64,000 bases of DNA, taken from positions 1-64,000 of the forward strand of contig CAZRBG010000023.1 of assembly GCA_964598225.1 (NCBI GenBank), written 5' to 3'. Source of the stretch: SG8-4 sp964598225. GTDB lineage: Bacteria; Planctomycetota; Phycisphaerae; Sedimentisphaerales; Anaerobacaceae. The notes beneath the pieces were generated by a model that did no database searches, was not told the DNA's origin, and was given only the letters and a program-made list of their open reading frames with translations. A program made the translations under genes and the position numbers. Each line of letters opens with the position of its first letter. Positions within the stretch are counted from its first letter, which is position 1. Shown here piece by piece: positions 4,890 through 14,146 of this stretch.

Positions 4890-7088
4890 ATTAAGCAAAT
4901 CCTTCAAAATCTCAAGACCGGGCAACTGGAATTAGCGGAGGTACCCTGTCCGCAGGTTGGTAAGGGGCAGGTGCTGGTTCGGACCGGAGCGTCCTTGATC
5001 TCGGCGGGGACTGAGAGGATGCTGCTCGAGTTCAGCAAGGCCAATCTCATCAGCAAGGCCCGGCAGCAGCCGGAAAAGGTCAGGCAGGTTCTCGATAAGA
5101 TGCGGACTGACGGGCTGATGCCGACGCTGGAGGCCGTGTTTCGCAAGCTCGATGAGCCGCTGCCGCTGGGTTATTGCAATGCCGGCATCGTCCTCGAAGT
5201 CGGCGAGGGCGTGTACGATATACAGCCGGGCGACAGGGTGGCGAGCAACGGCCCGCACGCGGAGGTTGTTTGCGTGCCGCGGAATCTGTGTGCGAAGGTT
5301 CCGGATTCCGTGAGCGATGAACAGGCGTCGTTTACTGTGCTCGGCAGTATTGCTCTGGAAGCTCTGCGTCTTGCAGGTCCCTCGCTCGGTGAGAAGTTCA
5401 TGGTCTTCGGCATGGGCCTGATCGGCCTTTCGGCCGTTCAACTGCTCCGAGCCAATGGTTGCGAAGTTATGGCGGTGGATGTCAATCCGAGACGTTTGGA
5501 ACTTGCGGAGAGTTTCGGTGCCGCGACCGTAAACGCTGCCGCCGGCGATCCGGCGACCGCCGCCGATAAATGGACCGGCGGAAACGGCGTGGACGGCGTT
5601 TTGATTGCTGCTTCGGCCAAGAAGGACCAAATCATCCATCAGGCCGCACAATCCTGCCGCAAGCGAGGTCGGATCGTGCTCGTGGGTGTAGTCGATCTGG
5701 ACTTACGCCGCAGCGATTTCTATGAGAAAGAAATCTCCTTTCAGGTCTCCTGCTCCTACGGTCCGGGTCGCTATGATGAGAAGTACGAGCAAGGCGGGCA
5801 GGATTACCCGATTGGTTACGTTAGATGGACGGAGCGGCGAAACTTCCAAGCTGTTCTCAGCGCAATGCAGTCCGGCAGGCTCAGCGTGGAGAATCTCATA
5901 ACGGACCGCTTTGGACTTGATGATGCGGTTTCCGCCTACGACAAGATAGAGAACGATCCGGATTCATTGGGTGTGACCCTGCAATATCCGGCCGATTCGA
6001 ACCTCTCTCCGGTCGTGACGTTTGGCAGCGGCTCTGTTGCCGCATCTGACCGGGCGATAGTTGGTGTCATTGGCGCAGGGAACTTCTCGCGGGGTGTGCT
6101 GCTGCCGACTTTGCGCAGGACTTCCGCGAGGATCGCGTACGTAGCGGATCTTAACGCCGCATCTGCCCATTACGCTGCTAAGAAATTCAAGGCCGAGCAG
6201 GCGACTACGGATTACCGCAAAATCCTCGATGATCCCCAGGTAAATGCTGTCTTCGTCGTTGTGGGCCATCACCTGCACGCCCGTTTCGTATGCGAGGCGC
6301 TCGAAGCGGGCAAGCACGTCTTCACGGAGAAGCCTTTGGCTTTGAATGAAGATCAACTCCGGCAAATTCAATCGGCCATTAATGCCTTAGGTAGCGCTAA
6401 TAATCAATCGAAAATGTTAATGGTTGGCTTCAATCGACGGTTCAGTCCGCACACTGTAAAAGCGAAGGAATTGCTTACCGAGCGGCACGAGCCTTTGTCG
6501 ATGATTATGACCGTAAATGCCGGACCTATTCCGTCCGATCACTGGACTCAGGATCCCGAGCGCGGCGGCGGGCGTATTATCGGCGAAGGATGCCATTTCA
6601 TCGACCTTCTGTCGCATGTTGCCGGAAGCCCCGTGACGCAGGTTTCTGCTTTTGCGCTCAGTTCGGATGAGGCTGCACGAAGCGATAAGATGTCGATCAA
6701 TCTCAAGATGGCCGGCGGTTCTGTGGGGGCAGTCCATTACTTAGCTAACGGCTCGAAGCAATATCCCAAAGAGCAACTGGAGGTCTTCAGTGAAGGCAGA
6801 ATTTTGGCGATAGACAACTTTCGGACGACCAAAGGCTACGGTTTCAGAGGTTTCAAGAAGTTCAAGACCTTGCGGCAGGATAAGGGACATCAGCGCGAGA
6901 TAGCCGCGTTCGTAGATCTTGTCGCCGATGGCGGCGAGCCTTTGATACCGTTCGATCAGTTGGTGAACGTTACTGCTGCGAGTTTCGCCGCCGTCGAGTC
7001 GGCTGTGAAGGACCGGACCGTAGCCGTCTCGCAACCGAGGGAAACCACCGCTTCTGAATGCTTGATTCAAGATATCCTCAGCAGTTGA
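4890..7088 (+). CDS. Bi-domain oxidoreductase (zinc-type dehydrogenase + Gfo/Idh/MocA)
   Basis: A fusion of an MDR-type dehydrogenase (about residues 1-370, with LGYCNAGIVLEVGEGV and the nucleotide-binding VFGMGLIGLSAVQLL) to a Gfo/Idh/MocA domain (VIGAGNFSRGVLLP near residue 390, HVFTEKPLAL near 475). Proteins of this architecture sit in polysaccharide clusters next to heparinase-like genes, as here; they are thought to modify nucleotide sugars. The conserved N-terminus reads xKQILQNLKTGQLELAEV and begins at 4890 with ATT; an in-frame TAG at 4884 excludes an upstream start. The next usual start, GTG 4971, would remove 27 conserved residues. So the gene either uses a rare ATT start or has lost its start codon. 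Confidence 0.75.
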   Translation: MKQILQNLKTGQLELAEVPCPQVGKGQVLVRTGASLISAGTERMLLEFSKANLISKARQQPEKVRQVLDKMRTDGLMPTLEAVFRKLDEPLPLGYCNAGIVLEVGEGVYDIQPGDRVASNGPHAEVVCVPRNLCAKVPDSVSDEQASFTVLGSIALEALRLAGPSLGEKFMVFGMGLIGLSAVQLLRANGCEVMAVDVNPRRLELAESFGAATVNAAAGDPATAADKWTGGNGVDGVLIAASAKKDQIIHQAAQSCRKRGRIVLVGVVDLDLRRSDFYEKEISFQVSCSYGPGRYDEKYEQGGQDYPIGYVRWTERRNFQAVLSAMQSGRLSVENLITDRFGLDDAVSAYDKIENDPDSLGVTLQYPADSNLSPVVTFGSGSVAASDRAIVGVIGAGNFSRGVLLPTLRRTSARIAYVADLNAASAHYAAKKFKAEQATTDYRKILDDPQVNAVFVVVGHHLHARFVCEALEAGKHVFTEKPLALNEDQLRQIQSAINALGSANNQSKMLMVGFNRRFSPHTVKAKELLTERHEPLSMIMTVNAGPIPSDHWTQDPERGGGRIIGEGCHFIDLLSHVAGSPVTQVSAFALSSDEAARSDKMSINLKMAGGSVGAVHYLANGSKQYPKEQLEVFSEGRILAIDNFRTTKGYGFRGFKKFKTLRQDKGHQREIAAFVDLVADGGEPLIPFDQLVNVTAASFAAVESAVKDRTVAVSQPRETTASECLIQDILSS

Positions 7089-8749
7089 TGGCCACGGTCG
7101 GACACCTGCGCAGGGATCAGGTCGCCAGCCAGATTCGGCACAGACTGCGCCCTCTATTTGAAAAGCCCGAGGATTTCGAGCGCCGTCCGCAACCGTTCCG
7201 CGGATGCAGGTGGAAGCCGAGAATACAATTCCTCCCGCCCGGGCCCCAGAATAATTTTGCTGCCGATATTCTTGCAGGTCGCCTTTCTTTCCTGAATCGC
7301 AGCAGCGAAGTCGGCTGGCCGCCGGACTGGAACTATCGCAGTGCGCCGAAGTTGTGGCTTTATAATCTTCACTACCTGGAGTACCTCTGGGCTCTCGATT
7401 ACGGAAAAGCCAAAGAGCTTGATCTGGATTGGATAAAGAACCACCCTCTCGGACACGGGCAGATTGGTTGGGAACCGTATCCGACTTCTTTGCGGCTTAT
7501 AAATCTGTGCGGCGTATTCTTCGGCAAGTACCGAGCAAAGACCGAGGCCGATCCGAGTCTTTTGAATCTGCTTTGGGATAGCATCTGCCTGCAGACAGAG
7601 TGGCTGTCAGAGCATCTTGAGACACATCTGTGCGGAAACCACCTGTTCGAGAACGGTGCCGCTCTTTCCTTTGTCGGAAGCTGTTTTTCCGGGAGGGAGG
7701 CGGATCATTGGCTCCAATTGGGATTGAGAATTCTGGAGAAAGAAATTCCTGAGCAGATTCTCGACGACGGGATGCATTTCGAACGTTCGGCCATGTATCA
7801 TTGCCGCATTGTTTATCTGCTCGCCATGCTTTACAACACCGGTTGCTCTCGTTTATCTCGATTGACGAGAGAGCCGCTTATAAGAGCTGTTGAAGCGTTG
7901 AATTGTCTGATTCACCCCGATGGCGAGATCGCCCTGCTTAACGATAGTGCGTTGGCAATTTACAACAATCCCGGTCAACTCATGACCTGTGCCCGAGAGT
8001 TGCTTGGCGATAATGAACAAGCTATTTGTCCGACCAAGCCCGGTCCGTTCGCTCTGCCCGAAGCCGGTTATTACGGCTTTAGAAATGATGCTGGTACGTA
8101 CTTGATTTGCGATGCGGGGTCTATTGGCCCTGATTATATTCCGGGCCATGCCCATGCCGACATATTCTCATTCGAATTGTCTGCGAACGGGCATCGCGTT
8201 ATTGTCGACAGTGGTGTGTATGATTATGAAATGGGAGCTTCGCGAGATTACTGCCGTTCGACAAGGGCCCACAACACTGTGGAAATCGCGGGGCAGGACC
8301 AATGTGAAATGTGGGCGGCGTTCAGAGTGGGAAGAAGGGGCTATCCTCGAAATATCGAATGGTGTCCATCGAATGACGGTTTTAGTTTGCGCGCTTGGCA
8401 TGATGGCTACAAAAGACTGAAGGGCAGACCCGTACATCACCGCGAGTTTCACTGGGGCAGATCGGGGAAACTTACGATCCGAGACAGAACCGCCGCTTCG
8501 AAGCCGCAGTGCGTGGTATCGAGACTCCATCTGCATCCGAGCTGCACAATCGACAAGCTGCAAAACAATGTAATCTGTGTTGGTTATCCCGGGGGCGATT
8601 TCAAAATCGTTTTTTCCGGCACAGGCGAGCCGTCAATCGAAGAGTCATATTACTGTCCGGAATTCGGGGTGAAGACTCCAAACAAAGCTCTGGCATTTTC
8701 CTCTTACGGATGCGAGACAGAATTTGAGTGTCGAATCGAGGGCCTTTGA
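7088..8749 (+). CDS. Heparinase II/III-family protein
   Basis: About 553 residues. The N-terminal part is an alpha-helical toroid (LWLYNLHYLEYLWALDYG, LETHLCGNHLFENGAALSF, DDGMHFERSAMYH), and the C-terminal part is a beta-sandwich with GHAHADIFSFELSANGHRV and the conserved TRAHNTVEI. Family members are polysaccharide lyases or, in biosynthetic loci, proteins that process exported polymers. The catalytic-type residues N/H/Y in these motifs are present. The start is taken at 7088, where TGATG overlaps the upstream stop; an alternative ATG at 7058 overlaps the previous gene by 31 nt. No signal peptide is evident, which suits a role in polymer biosynthesis rather than degradation of external glycans. 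Confidence 0.8.
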   Translation: MATVGHLRRDQVASQIRHRLRPLFEKPEDFERRPQPFRGCRWKPRIQFLPPGPQNNFAADILAGRLSFLNRSSEVGWPPDWNYRSAPKLWLYNLHYLEYLWALDYGKAKELDLDWIKNHPLGHGQIGWEPYPTSLRLINLCGVFFGKYRAKTEADPSLLNLLWDSICLQTEWLSEHLETHLCGNHLFENGAALSFVGSCFSGREADHWLQLGLRILEKEIPEQILDDGMHFERSAMYHCRIVYLLAMLYNTGCSRLSRLTREPLIRAVEALNCLIHPDGEIALLNDSALAIYNNPGQLMTCARELLGDNEQAICPTKPGPFALPEAGYYGFRNDAGTYLICDAGSIGPDYIPGHAHADIFSFELSANGHRVIVDSGVYDYEMGASRDYCRSTRAHNTVEIAGQDQCEMWAAFRVGRRGYPRNIEWCPSNDGFSLRAWHDGYKRLKGRPVHHREFHWGRSGKLTIRDRTAASKPQCVVSRLHLHPSCTIDKLQNNVICVGYPGGDFKIVFSGTGEPSIEESYYCPEFGVKTPNKALAFSSYGCETEFECRIEGL

Positions 8750-9991
8750 GTGAATATCCTGTTCTTCTCTCATTACTTCCCGCCGGAAAGCAACGTTCCG
8801 GCTACCCGCACTTATGAATATTGCAGGCGTTGGGTGCGCCGGGGCCACAAGGTTACTGTAATTACCTGTGCACCGAACGTTCCCGATGGAATAATCTACG
8901 AAGGCTACAAGAACAAGCTTCGCCAAAGCGAAGTCATCGACGGGATCAACGTGATCCGAGTCTGGACGTACGTGGCCGCGAACAGAGGCAGGATACGTCG
9001 CACCCTGAACTACATCTCTTATATGTTCAGTGCGGCCTTTTTATCGCTGTTTGTGAAAAGACCGGATGTGATATTGGCGACATCTCCCCAGTTCTTCTGC
9101 GGCTGGGCCGGAGTAATCGCAAGTCGGTTGAGACGCGTTCCGTTCATTCTGGAAATCCGGGATATCTGGCCCGAGTCCATAGTTGCCGTAGGGGCGCTTC
9201 GCAACAGGAGATTGTTAAGAGCTTTGGAATGGCTCGAAATGCGGATGTACGCCGCGGCCAGACATATCGTCACGGTCGGCAGGAGTTACAAGGATGTATT
9301 GGTCAAAAAAGGTATTGACGCTGAAAAGATATCGGTAATTACCAACGGATTCGATTGTGAGGTCTTTTACCCGCGAGAGTCGGATGATAAGGTCAGGCGA
9401 GAGCATAATCTCAACGGCGAGTTCATCTGTTCTTACGTAGGTACCGTCGGCATGGCCTGCGGTCTGGAAGTGGTGCTCCACACTGCGAAATTGCTCAAGA
9501 ACCGCCGGAGAAACGATATAAAGTTCCTGCTGGTAGGTTCGGGCGCAATGAGAGAAAAGCTGCGCCGCCAGGCCATTGAAGAAAAGCTTGACAATATTGT
9601 TTTCGTGGACCGCCAAGACAGAAAAGCCATTCCCGGGATACTTTCGGTCGCCGATGCCTGTCTGGTTCATCTCAGGAAATCCGATCACTTCAAAACAGTG
9701 CTGCCTTCCAAGATGCTTGAAGCCACAGCCATGGCAAAGCCGACCATTCTGGGAGTAGAGGGATACGCCGCACAGTTCTTAAGGGAAGCGGATGCCGGGA
9801 TCTGCATAGAACCGGAAAACGCCGACCAACTGGCCGAGGCGGTTGAGAGCCTCGCCGATAACCCGAAATTGTGCCGGTCATTCGGCCATGCAGGTTACGA
9901 ATACGCTCGCAAGAATCATGATTTCGACGTCCTCGCAGACGATTATCTGGACAGAATAGCCCGGTTTAAGAGCATGACAAGCCGTTTATGA
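8750..9991 (+). CDS. Glycosyltransferase family 4 protein
   Basis: A 413-residue GT4 (GT-B fold) enzyme resembling WcaI/PelF-type transferases. The N-terminal Rossmann half has SHYFPPESNVPATRTYEY, RGHKVTVITC and LEIRDIWPESIVAVG. The C-terminal donor-binding half has SYVGTVGMACGLE, KFLLVGSG, VFVDRQDR and the E-x7-E-like region SKMLEATAMAKPTIL. It transfers a sugar from a nucleotide donor during polysaccharide assembly at the inner face of the membrane. The GTG start directly abuts the upstream TGA, so it is the third gene of an operon with the oxidoreductase and heparinase-like genes. Confidence 0.85.
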   Translation: MNILFFSHYFPPESNVPATRTYEYCRRWVRRGHKVTVITCAPNVPDGIIYEGYKNKLRQSEVIDGINVIRVWTYVAANRGRIRRTLNYISYMFSAAFLSLFVKRPDVILATSPQFFCGWAGVIASRLRRVPFILEIRDIWPESIVAVGALRNRRLLRALEWLEMRMYAAARHIVTVGRSYKDVLVKKGIDAEKISVITNGFDCEVFYPRESDDKVRREHNLNGEFICSYVGTVGMACGLEVVLHTAKLLKNRRRNDIKFLLVGSGAMREKLRRQAIEEKLDNIVFVDRQDRKAIPGILSVADACLVHLRKSDHFKTVLPSKMLEATAMAKPTILGVEGYAAQFLREADAGICIEPENADQLAEAVESLADNPKLCRSFGHAGYEYARKNHDFDVLADDYLDRIARFKSMTSRL

Positions 9992-10183
9992 CGGACACCA
10001 GGTCATTACACGATTCGCTTTCTTACCAACAAAGCTCCTTGCAGCTAATCAGCATCTGAGGATGCTTAAGAGACTTTCGATCCACATTCCCAGCCAGGCC
10101 CAAAGCTTACGGCACTTCGGCTTCGCTCAGGGCAAGCCTTCTGGTTGATACCCTTTTCGAGAAACATGGGCGGGACGCCCATG
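9992..10183. repeat. REP-like elements between convergent genes
   Basis: This spacer holds a CTTCGGCTTCGCTCAGGGC element (about 10115-10133) and a short palindrome ATGGGC-GGGAC-GCCCAT at 10168-10184. The palindrome abuts the stop codon of the downstream permease gene (TAG on the - strand at 10184-10186). The hairpin may terminate transcription from both sides. Confidence 0.6.
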
Positions 10184-11206
10184 CTACGCTGCTCTTCGGT
10201 GGCGGAGGCGGTCGAGGGCTACCGCTACTATTATGATTGCGCCGGTGATGATTTCCTGCCAATAGTTGGCGAGTCCCATCTGGGTGCAGCCGGAGGAGAT
10301 GACGGTCATAATCAAGGCGCCGACGAGTGTGCCGAGGACCGAACCTTCCCCGCCGGAGAGTGAGCCTCCGCCTATCACCACCGCGGCGATGACGTCAAGC
10401 TCAAGACCGACCGCTACTGTGGGATCGCCGACTGTGAGTCTCGAGAACTGCATCAATCCGGCCAATCCGGCGAATGCGCCGCTCAGCATGAAGACTATCA
10501 CCTTGACGCGCCAGACGACGACGCCGCAGAGTCTGGCCGTCTGTTCGTTCGAGCCGACGGCGAAGATGTGCCGGCCCAGGCGGGTGTATCGCAGCAGGAA
10601 AGCGACCACCAGCGCCATGATTATCAAAATCCACACGCCTAACGGCAGGAGTTGCCAGCTATCTTTCGGAACCGACGCCATCAGTTCGTCGAGCCATTTG
10701 AGCTTTTCGGGATCGACGTCAATCTTCTGCTCCTTGCCGATCAGCTTGGCCGTGCCGCGAGCCACGAGCATCATGCCCAATGTAACAATGAACGGGACCA
10801 CGCGCAGCGACGTTATCAGCGTGCCGCTGACCAGGCCGACGAGCCCGCCCGCCACGACGCCGCCGACAGCCGCAGTGAGCGGGCCGGCGCCGTAATCCTG
10901 CAGAAGTTTTGCGATTACGGCAGTTGATAACGCGACGATTGAGCCGACGGAAAGATCGATCCCGCCGGATATGATGACCAGAGTCATGCCGAGAGCCGCC
11001 ATGCCGACGATGGTCGTATGCTTGGCGATCATCTGCAGATTTGCCGTCGATCTGAAGCTCGACGGCGCGATGAGCACGAAAATCCCGTAGACCAGCAGCA
11101 GCGCCAGCACCGGCCCCACCGTATTGATCCAGCGTTGCCAGTTGCTCAGGAATGTAGAATCCAGAATCCAGAATTGAGAATTAACTGTCTGGTCTTTTTG
11201 GTTCAT
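10184..11206 (-). CDS. Ribose-type sugar ABC transporter permease
   Basis: A 340-residue integral membrane protein of the RbsC/XylH/AraH family, with about ten hydrophobic segments and family motifs GGIDLSVGSIVALS, FIVTLGMMLVARG, GSNEQTARLCGV and VIGGGSLSGGEGSVLGTL. It forms the channel of a sugar importer with the adjacent ATPase (11251) and binding protein (12771). The N-terminus is odd: codons 8-19 (NSQFWILDSTFL) come from a tandem 7-nt repeat (11150-11184) and are unlike the family. The start ATG 11206 has an AAGG Shine-Dalgarno 9 nt upstream and no better internal start is visible. The stop codon lies at the edge of a palindromic repeat. Confidence 0.85.
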   Translation of the reverse strand: MNQKDQTVNSQFWILDSTFLSNWQRWINTVGPVLALLLVYGIFVLIAPSSFRSTANLQMIAKHTTIVGMAALGMTLVIISGGIDLSVGSIVALSTAVIAKLLQDYGAGPLTAAVGGVVAGGLVGLVSGTLITSLRVVPFIVTLGMMLVARGTAKLIGKEQKIDVDPEKLKWLDELMASVPKDSWQLLPLGVWILIIMALVVAFLLRYTRLGRHIFAVGSNEQTARLCGVVVWRVKVIVFMLSGAFAGLAGLMQFSRLTVGDPTVAVGLELDVIAAVVIGGGSLSGGEGSVLGTLVGALIMTVISSGCTQMGLANYWQEIITGAIIIVAVALDRLRHRRAA

Positions 11207-11253
11207 GCCGAAAATCCTTGTCGCAATTCTACATTCTACATTCTAAATTCTTA
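11150..11253. repeat. Inverted pair of heptamer arrays at the ATPase/permease junction
   Basis: Array 1 (11150-11184) is GAATGTA, GAATCCA, GAATCCA, GAATTGA, GAATTAA and lies inside the permease coding sequence. Array 2 (11226-11253) is ATTCTAC, ATTCTAC, ATTCTAA, ATTCTTA and contains the TAA stop of the ATPase gene (11251-11253). The two arrays are in opposite orientation and partly complementary, so they could fold together in the transcript. Confidence 0.85.
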
Positions 11254-12786
11254 ACTCGCCTGTCCCGTCGCCTCAAGCATCAGCTCGTGCTCGTTGGTTT
11301 CATTGATGGGATGGAGCGGCCCCAGCTTTCCCCGGCACATCACGGCCACTCTGTCGCACACTCCCATCAACTCCGGCAGATAGCTGCTGACCATCAGAAT
11401 CGCCTTCGGTTTGCGCCCTTCGGTAAGCGCACCGGTCGCCAGTTCATCAATCAGTTTGTATATGAGGGCTTTAGCTGCGACGTCGATGCCCCGCGTCGGC
11501 TCATCGAGCAGCAGTACGTCCACGTCGTGCTGGAGCAGTCTGGCCAGCGCAACCCGCTGCTGGTTGCCGCCCGAAAGCGACAGCACCGGCTGTCGCGGGT
11601 CACGGCATCGAATGCCCAGCTTGTCTATCCACTGGTAAGTAGCGGCGTTTTGTCGGCTCGGCAGGACAGCGCCGAGTGGGCCGAAGCCCTTTAGCCTGGA
11701 GAGCGTTACGTTCTCGGCCACGCTCAGGTCCAGCGCCAGACCCTCTTGCTTGCGGTCCTCGCTGAGAATGCCCGCGCCCTGGGCCCATCGCCGGGCGGGC
11801 GATGCGGGGCCTGTATAGACGCCGAGCTTGATTTGTCCGCTGCGAACGGGATCGAGACCGAACAGGCTGCGGAGCAACTCCGTGCGTCCCGCTCCGATCA
11901 AGCCGGCGATGCCGACCACTTCGCCGCGATGGAGTTTCAGGCTTGCCGACTTCGGCTTGCCCGCTCCGGCAAGATCCTTAACTTCCAGAACGAGCTCGCC
12001 GCGTTTGCGCTTCGATTTCGGATAAAGCTCCTCGACCTGCCGGCCGACCATCATTGCCACTATTTCGTCGTTGCTTATCTCGTCCACGGCGCTGCCGCCG
12101 ACCACCTGCCCGTCGCGAAGGACCGTTACTTTGTCCGCGACGCTCCTGACTTCCTCGATAAAATGAGAAATATAGACGATGGCTTTGCCCTGCTGTTTTA
12201 ACTGCTCAATGATCTCGAAGAGTCGCTCGACGTCCTGCCGGGTGAGGCTGCTGGTCGGCTCGTCGAGGACCAGCACCCGGCAACCGCTGGCCAGGGCCCG
12301 CGCTATCTCCACCAACTGCTGCGACCCGACGGACAGCTTGCTCACTTTGGCGTCCGGCGCCAGTTCCGGATTGTCGAATTCCTTTAGCACCTCCATAGCA
12401 CGGCCGCGCACTTCTTTCCGGCACACGATTCCCATCGTTGCCGGCTCCATGCCGAGCATGATATTTTCCTCGACGCTCAGATGAGGCGTGAGGGAAAGTT
12501 CCTGATAGATCATCGCCACGCCCGCCCGGCGCGCCTCCAGCGGATTAGCCGGGCGGTACTGCTCGCCGTCGAGCCACATCTTACCGGAATCGCCTTTGAT
12601 CGCTCCGGACAGCACCTTCATCAGCGTGCTCTTGCCGGCGCCGTTTTCGCCGACCAGCGCGAGAACTTCCCCGGAGGCTGCTACTATCCCTACGTCCTGT
12701 AGGGCAACCGTAGCTCCGAAGCGCCTGCTGACGCCCTGCATTCGCAGCCGGGCCTTCGATTGCTGAGAATCTACTCGTTCAGCCAT
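11251..12786 (-). CDS. Ribose-type sugar ABC transporter ATP-binding protein
   Basis: A 511-residue protein with two fused ABC domains, as in RbsA/MglA. Domain 1 has Walker A GENGAGKSTLMK, signature LSVGSQQLVEIARAL and Walker B VLVLDEPTSSL. Domain 2 has the usual degenerate Walker A (GLIGAGRTELLRSLFG), LSGGNQQRVALARLL and VLLLDEPTRGID. It energises sugar import. Its start overlaps the 3' end of the binding-protein gene by 16 nt, so the order is binding protein, ATPase, permease in one operon. Length is normal. The transported sugar is not determined by the sequence. Confidence 0.92.
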   Translation of the reverse strand: MAERVDSQQSKARLRMQGVSRRFGATVALQDVGIVAASGEVLALVGENGAGKSTLMKVLSGAIKGDSGKMWLDGEQYRPANPLEARRAGVAMIYQELSLTPHLSVEENIMLGMEPATMGIVCRKEVRGRAMEVLKEFDNPELAPDAKVSKLSVGSQQLVEIARALASGCRVLVLDEPTSSLTRQDVERLFEIIEQLKQQGKAIVYISHFIEEVRSVADKVTVLRDGQVVGGSAVDEISNDEIVAMMVGRQVEELYPKSKRKRGELVLEVKDLAGAGKPKSASLKLHRGEVVGIAGLIGAGRTELLRSLFGLDPVRSGQIKLGVYTGPASPARRWAQGAGILSEDRKQEGLALDLSVAENVTLSRLKGFGPLGAVLPSRQNAATYQWIDKLGIRCRDPRQPVLSLSGGNQQRVALARLLQHDVDVLLLDEPTRGIDVAAKALIYKLIDELATGALTEGRKPKAILMVSSYLPELMGVCDRVAVMCRGKLGPLHPINETNEHELMLEATGQAS

Positions 12787-13790
12787 TTCTTGAAGTCCGG
12801 CTCCAGGAGATTCTTCATCCTCGGCTCGTCAAGGTTCTCGGGCGTCGCCACGTCCGAACCGGTGTCGATGCGCTTGGGCACTTTCTCGCCTTTTAGATGA
12901 GCCAACATGTTCTTAACGCCCAGATAGCCCATGTTGATCGGGTCCTGCAAAACCAGACCGTGAATCTGGCCGTCCTTCAGCCCCTGCACCAATCGCGGCG
13001 AGCTGTCGAAGCCGACATACTTGACCTTGCCGGCCAGGTTGCTGCCCTGCAGCGCCCGCAGCATTCCAAAGGACGTCGAAATATTCGGGCAGAAGATTCC
13101 GTCGATCGTCAGAGTGCCGTCGGCCTTGCGCAGCGGGGCCAACAGGTTCTCGCTGGCCATGTACGCGCTTTCGGTTGTTGGCCCGCCGTACTGGTTCGAA
13201 CTGACAACTTCGATGTCCGGATATTTCTCTTTAAGCACGTCCAGAAAACCCCTCTCGCGGTTCATAGTGCTCGCCGAGCCTTCCTGGTATCGCAGCATGA
13301 CGACCTTGCCGCTGCCGCCCAGGATTTCCGCCAGATGCCGGCCGGCCTTTCTGCCGCCGACGTAATTGTCCGTCGATACGAAACTCACGTAATCTTCGCC
13401 CTTGAGGCCGCTGTCGATAATAACGACGGCGATGCCGTTGTTAACGGCGTCCTTGACCGGCATTCGCAATGCCGTATCGTCCAGCGGGGCCAGCACTATC
13501 CCCGATACGCCGCGTGTTATGAAATCTTCTATCACTCTGATCTGTGACTCCCGGTCGTCTTCCTTGAGCGGTCCTTTCCATATTATCTCGATATCGACAC
13601 CCGAGTCTTTCAACTCCTGCTCCGCCTTGATCGCTCCGGCATGAATCGACTTCCAGAATAAGTGCGTTGTACCTTTGGGGATAACGGCAATAGAGTACTG
13701 GTTCTGGTTCTGTTCTTTCTCTTTACAACCGGCCCCGTACAAGACAACAGCTATAGCGACAAATATGACGATGATTCGGGCCTTTTTCAT
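12771..13790 (-). CDS. Periplasmic sugar-binding lipoprotein of ABC transporter
   Basis: A 339-residue periplasmic-binding protein of the ribose/LacI-like type. The N-terminus MKKARIIVIFVAIAVVLYGAG precedes C22, a lipobox-like cysteine. Family motifs include SIAVIPKGTTHLFWKSIHAGA, GVSGIVLAPLDDTAL, VVIIDSGLKGEDYVSFVSTDN, GGSGKVVMLRY and LVLQDPINMGYLGV. It delivers a monosaccharide to the permease. It is the first gene of the three-gene transporter operon and is divergent from the fucP-type gene at 14147. The tethering to lipid is inferred from the cysteine only. Confidence 0.88.
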   Translation of the reverse strand: MKKARIIVIFVAIAVVLYGAGCKEKEQNQNQYSIAVIPKGTTHLFWKSIHAGAIKAEQELKDSGVDIEIIWKGPLKEDDRESQIRVIEDFITRGVSGIVLAPLDDTALRMPVKDAVNNGIAVVIIDSGLKGEDYVSFVSTDNYVGGRKAGRHLAEILGGSGKVVMLRYQEGSASTMNRERGFLDVLKEKYPDIEVVSSNQYGGPTTESAYMASENLLAPLRKADGTLTIDGIFCPNISTSFGMLRALQGSNLAGKVKYVGFDSSPRLVQGLKDGQIHGLVLQDPINMGYLGVKNMLAHLKGEKVPKRIDTGSDVATPENLDEPRMKNLLEPDFKKWLNE

Positions 13791-13927
13791 AATTCTTGCT
13801 CCCTATGATGAGTAACGGATCAACGGCTGAACGGTTGGCAACTGCTCATTCAATGAACCAACGATACATGAACGAATTAACCATTTAACTATCTTACTTT
13901 TGCGTTGTTACTCCTTGTTGGATGTAA

Positions 13928-13956
13928 AGTATATAAGCTCTATCCCAATTGTGCAA
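13928..13956 (-). promoter_or_regulatory. Probable promoter of the sugar ABC operon
   Basis: On the - strand: -35 TTGCAC, 17-nt spacer, -10 TATACT (13933-13928). The leader to the ATG at 13790 would be about 130 nt. The remainder of 13791-14146 contains no gene. Confidence 0.45.
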
Positions 13957-14039
13957 GATGACGGAGTGCAATTTTGCCCTTTGCCCTGGCGTGTCACATC
14001 AGCCGGCAAAAATAATTGAATTCGATGTAAAAAAAGCAC

Positions 14040-14068
14040 TTGAAGTCGGTCAATAGGGGCTTTATGCT
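14040..14068 (+). promoter_or_regulatory. Promoter of the fucP-type gene
   Basis: -35 TTGAAG (14040-14045), 17-nt spacer, -10 TATGCT (14063-14068), about 78 nt before the ATG at 14147. It is divergent from the ABC operon promoter, and about 80 bp separate the two. Confidence 0.55.
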
Positions 14069-14146
14069 ACCGTAAATCTCGCACTGTTGGATTCTTGTCA
14101 CAATCAAGTGATACCGGGCATGTAACTCAATAAAGGGTGTTTTTTA

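Noticed and set aside
4932..5651. Long antisense frame opposite the bi-domain oxidoreductase (239 codons)
   Set aside because: It mirrors a conserved, clearly coding gene on the + strand and has no recognisable domain.
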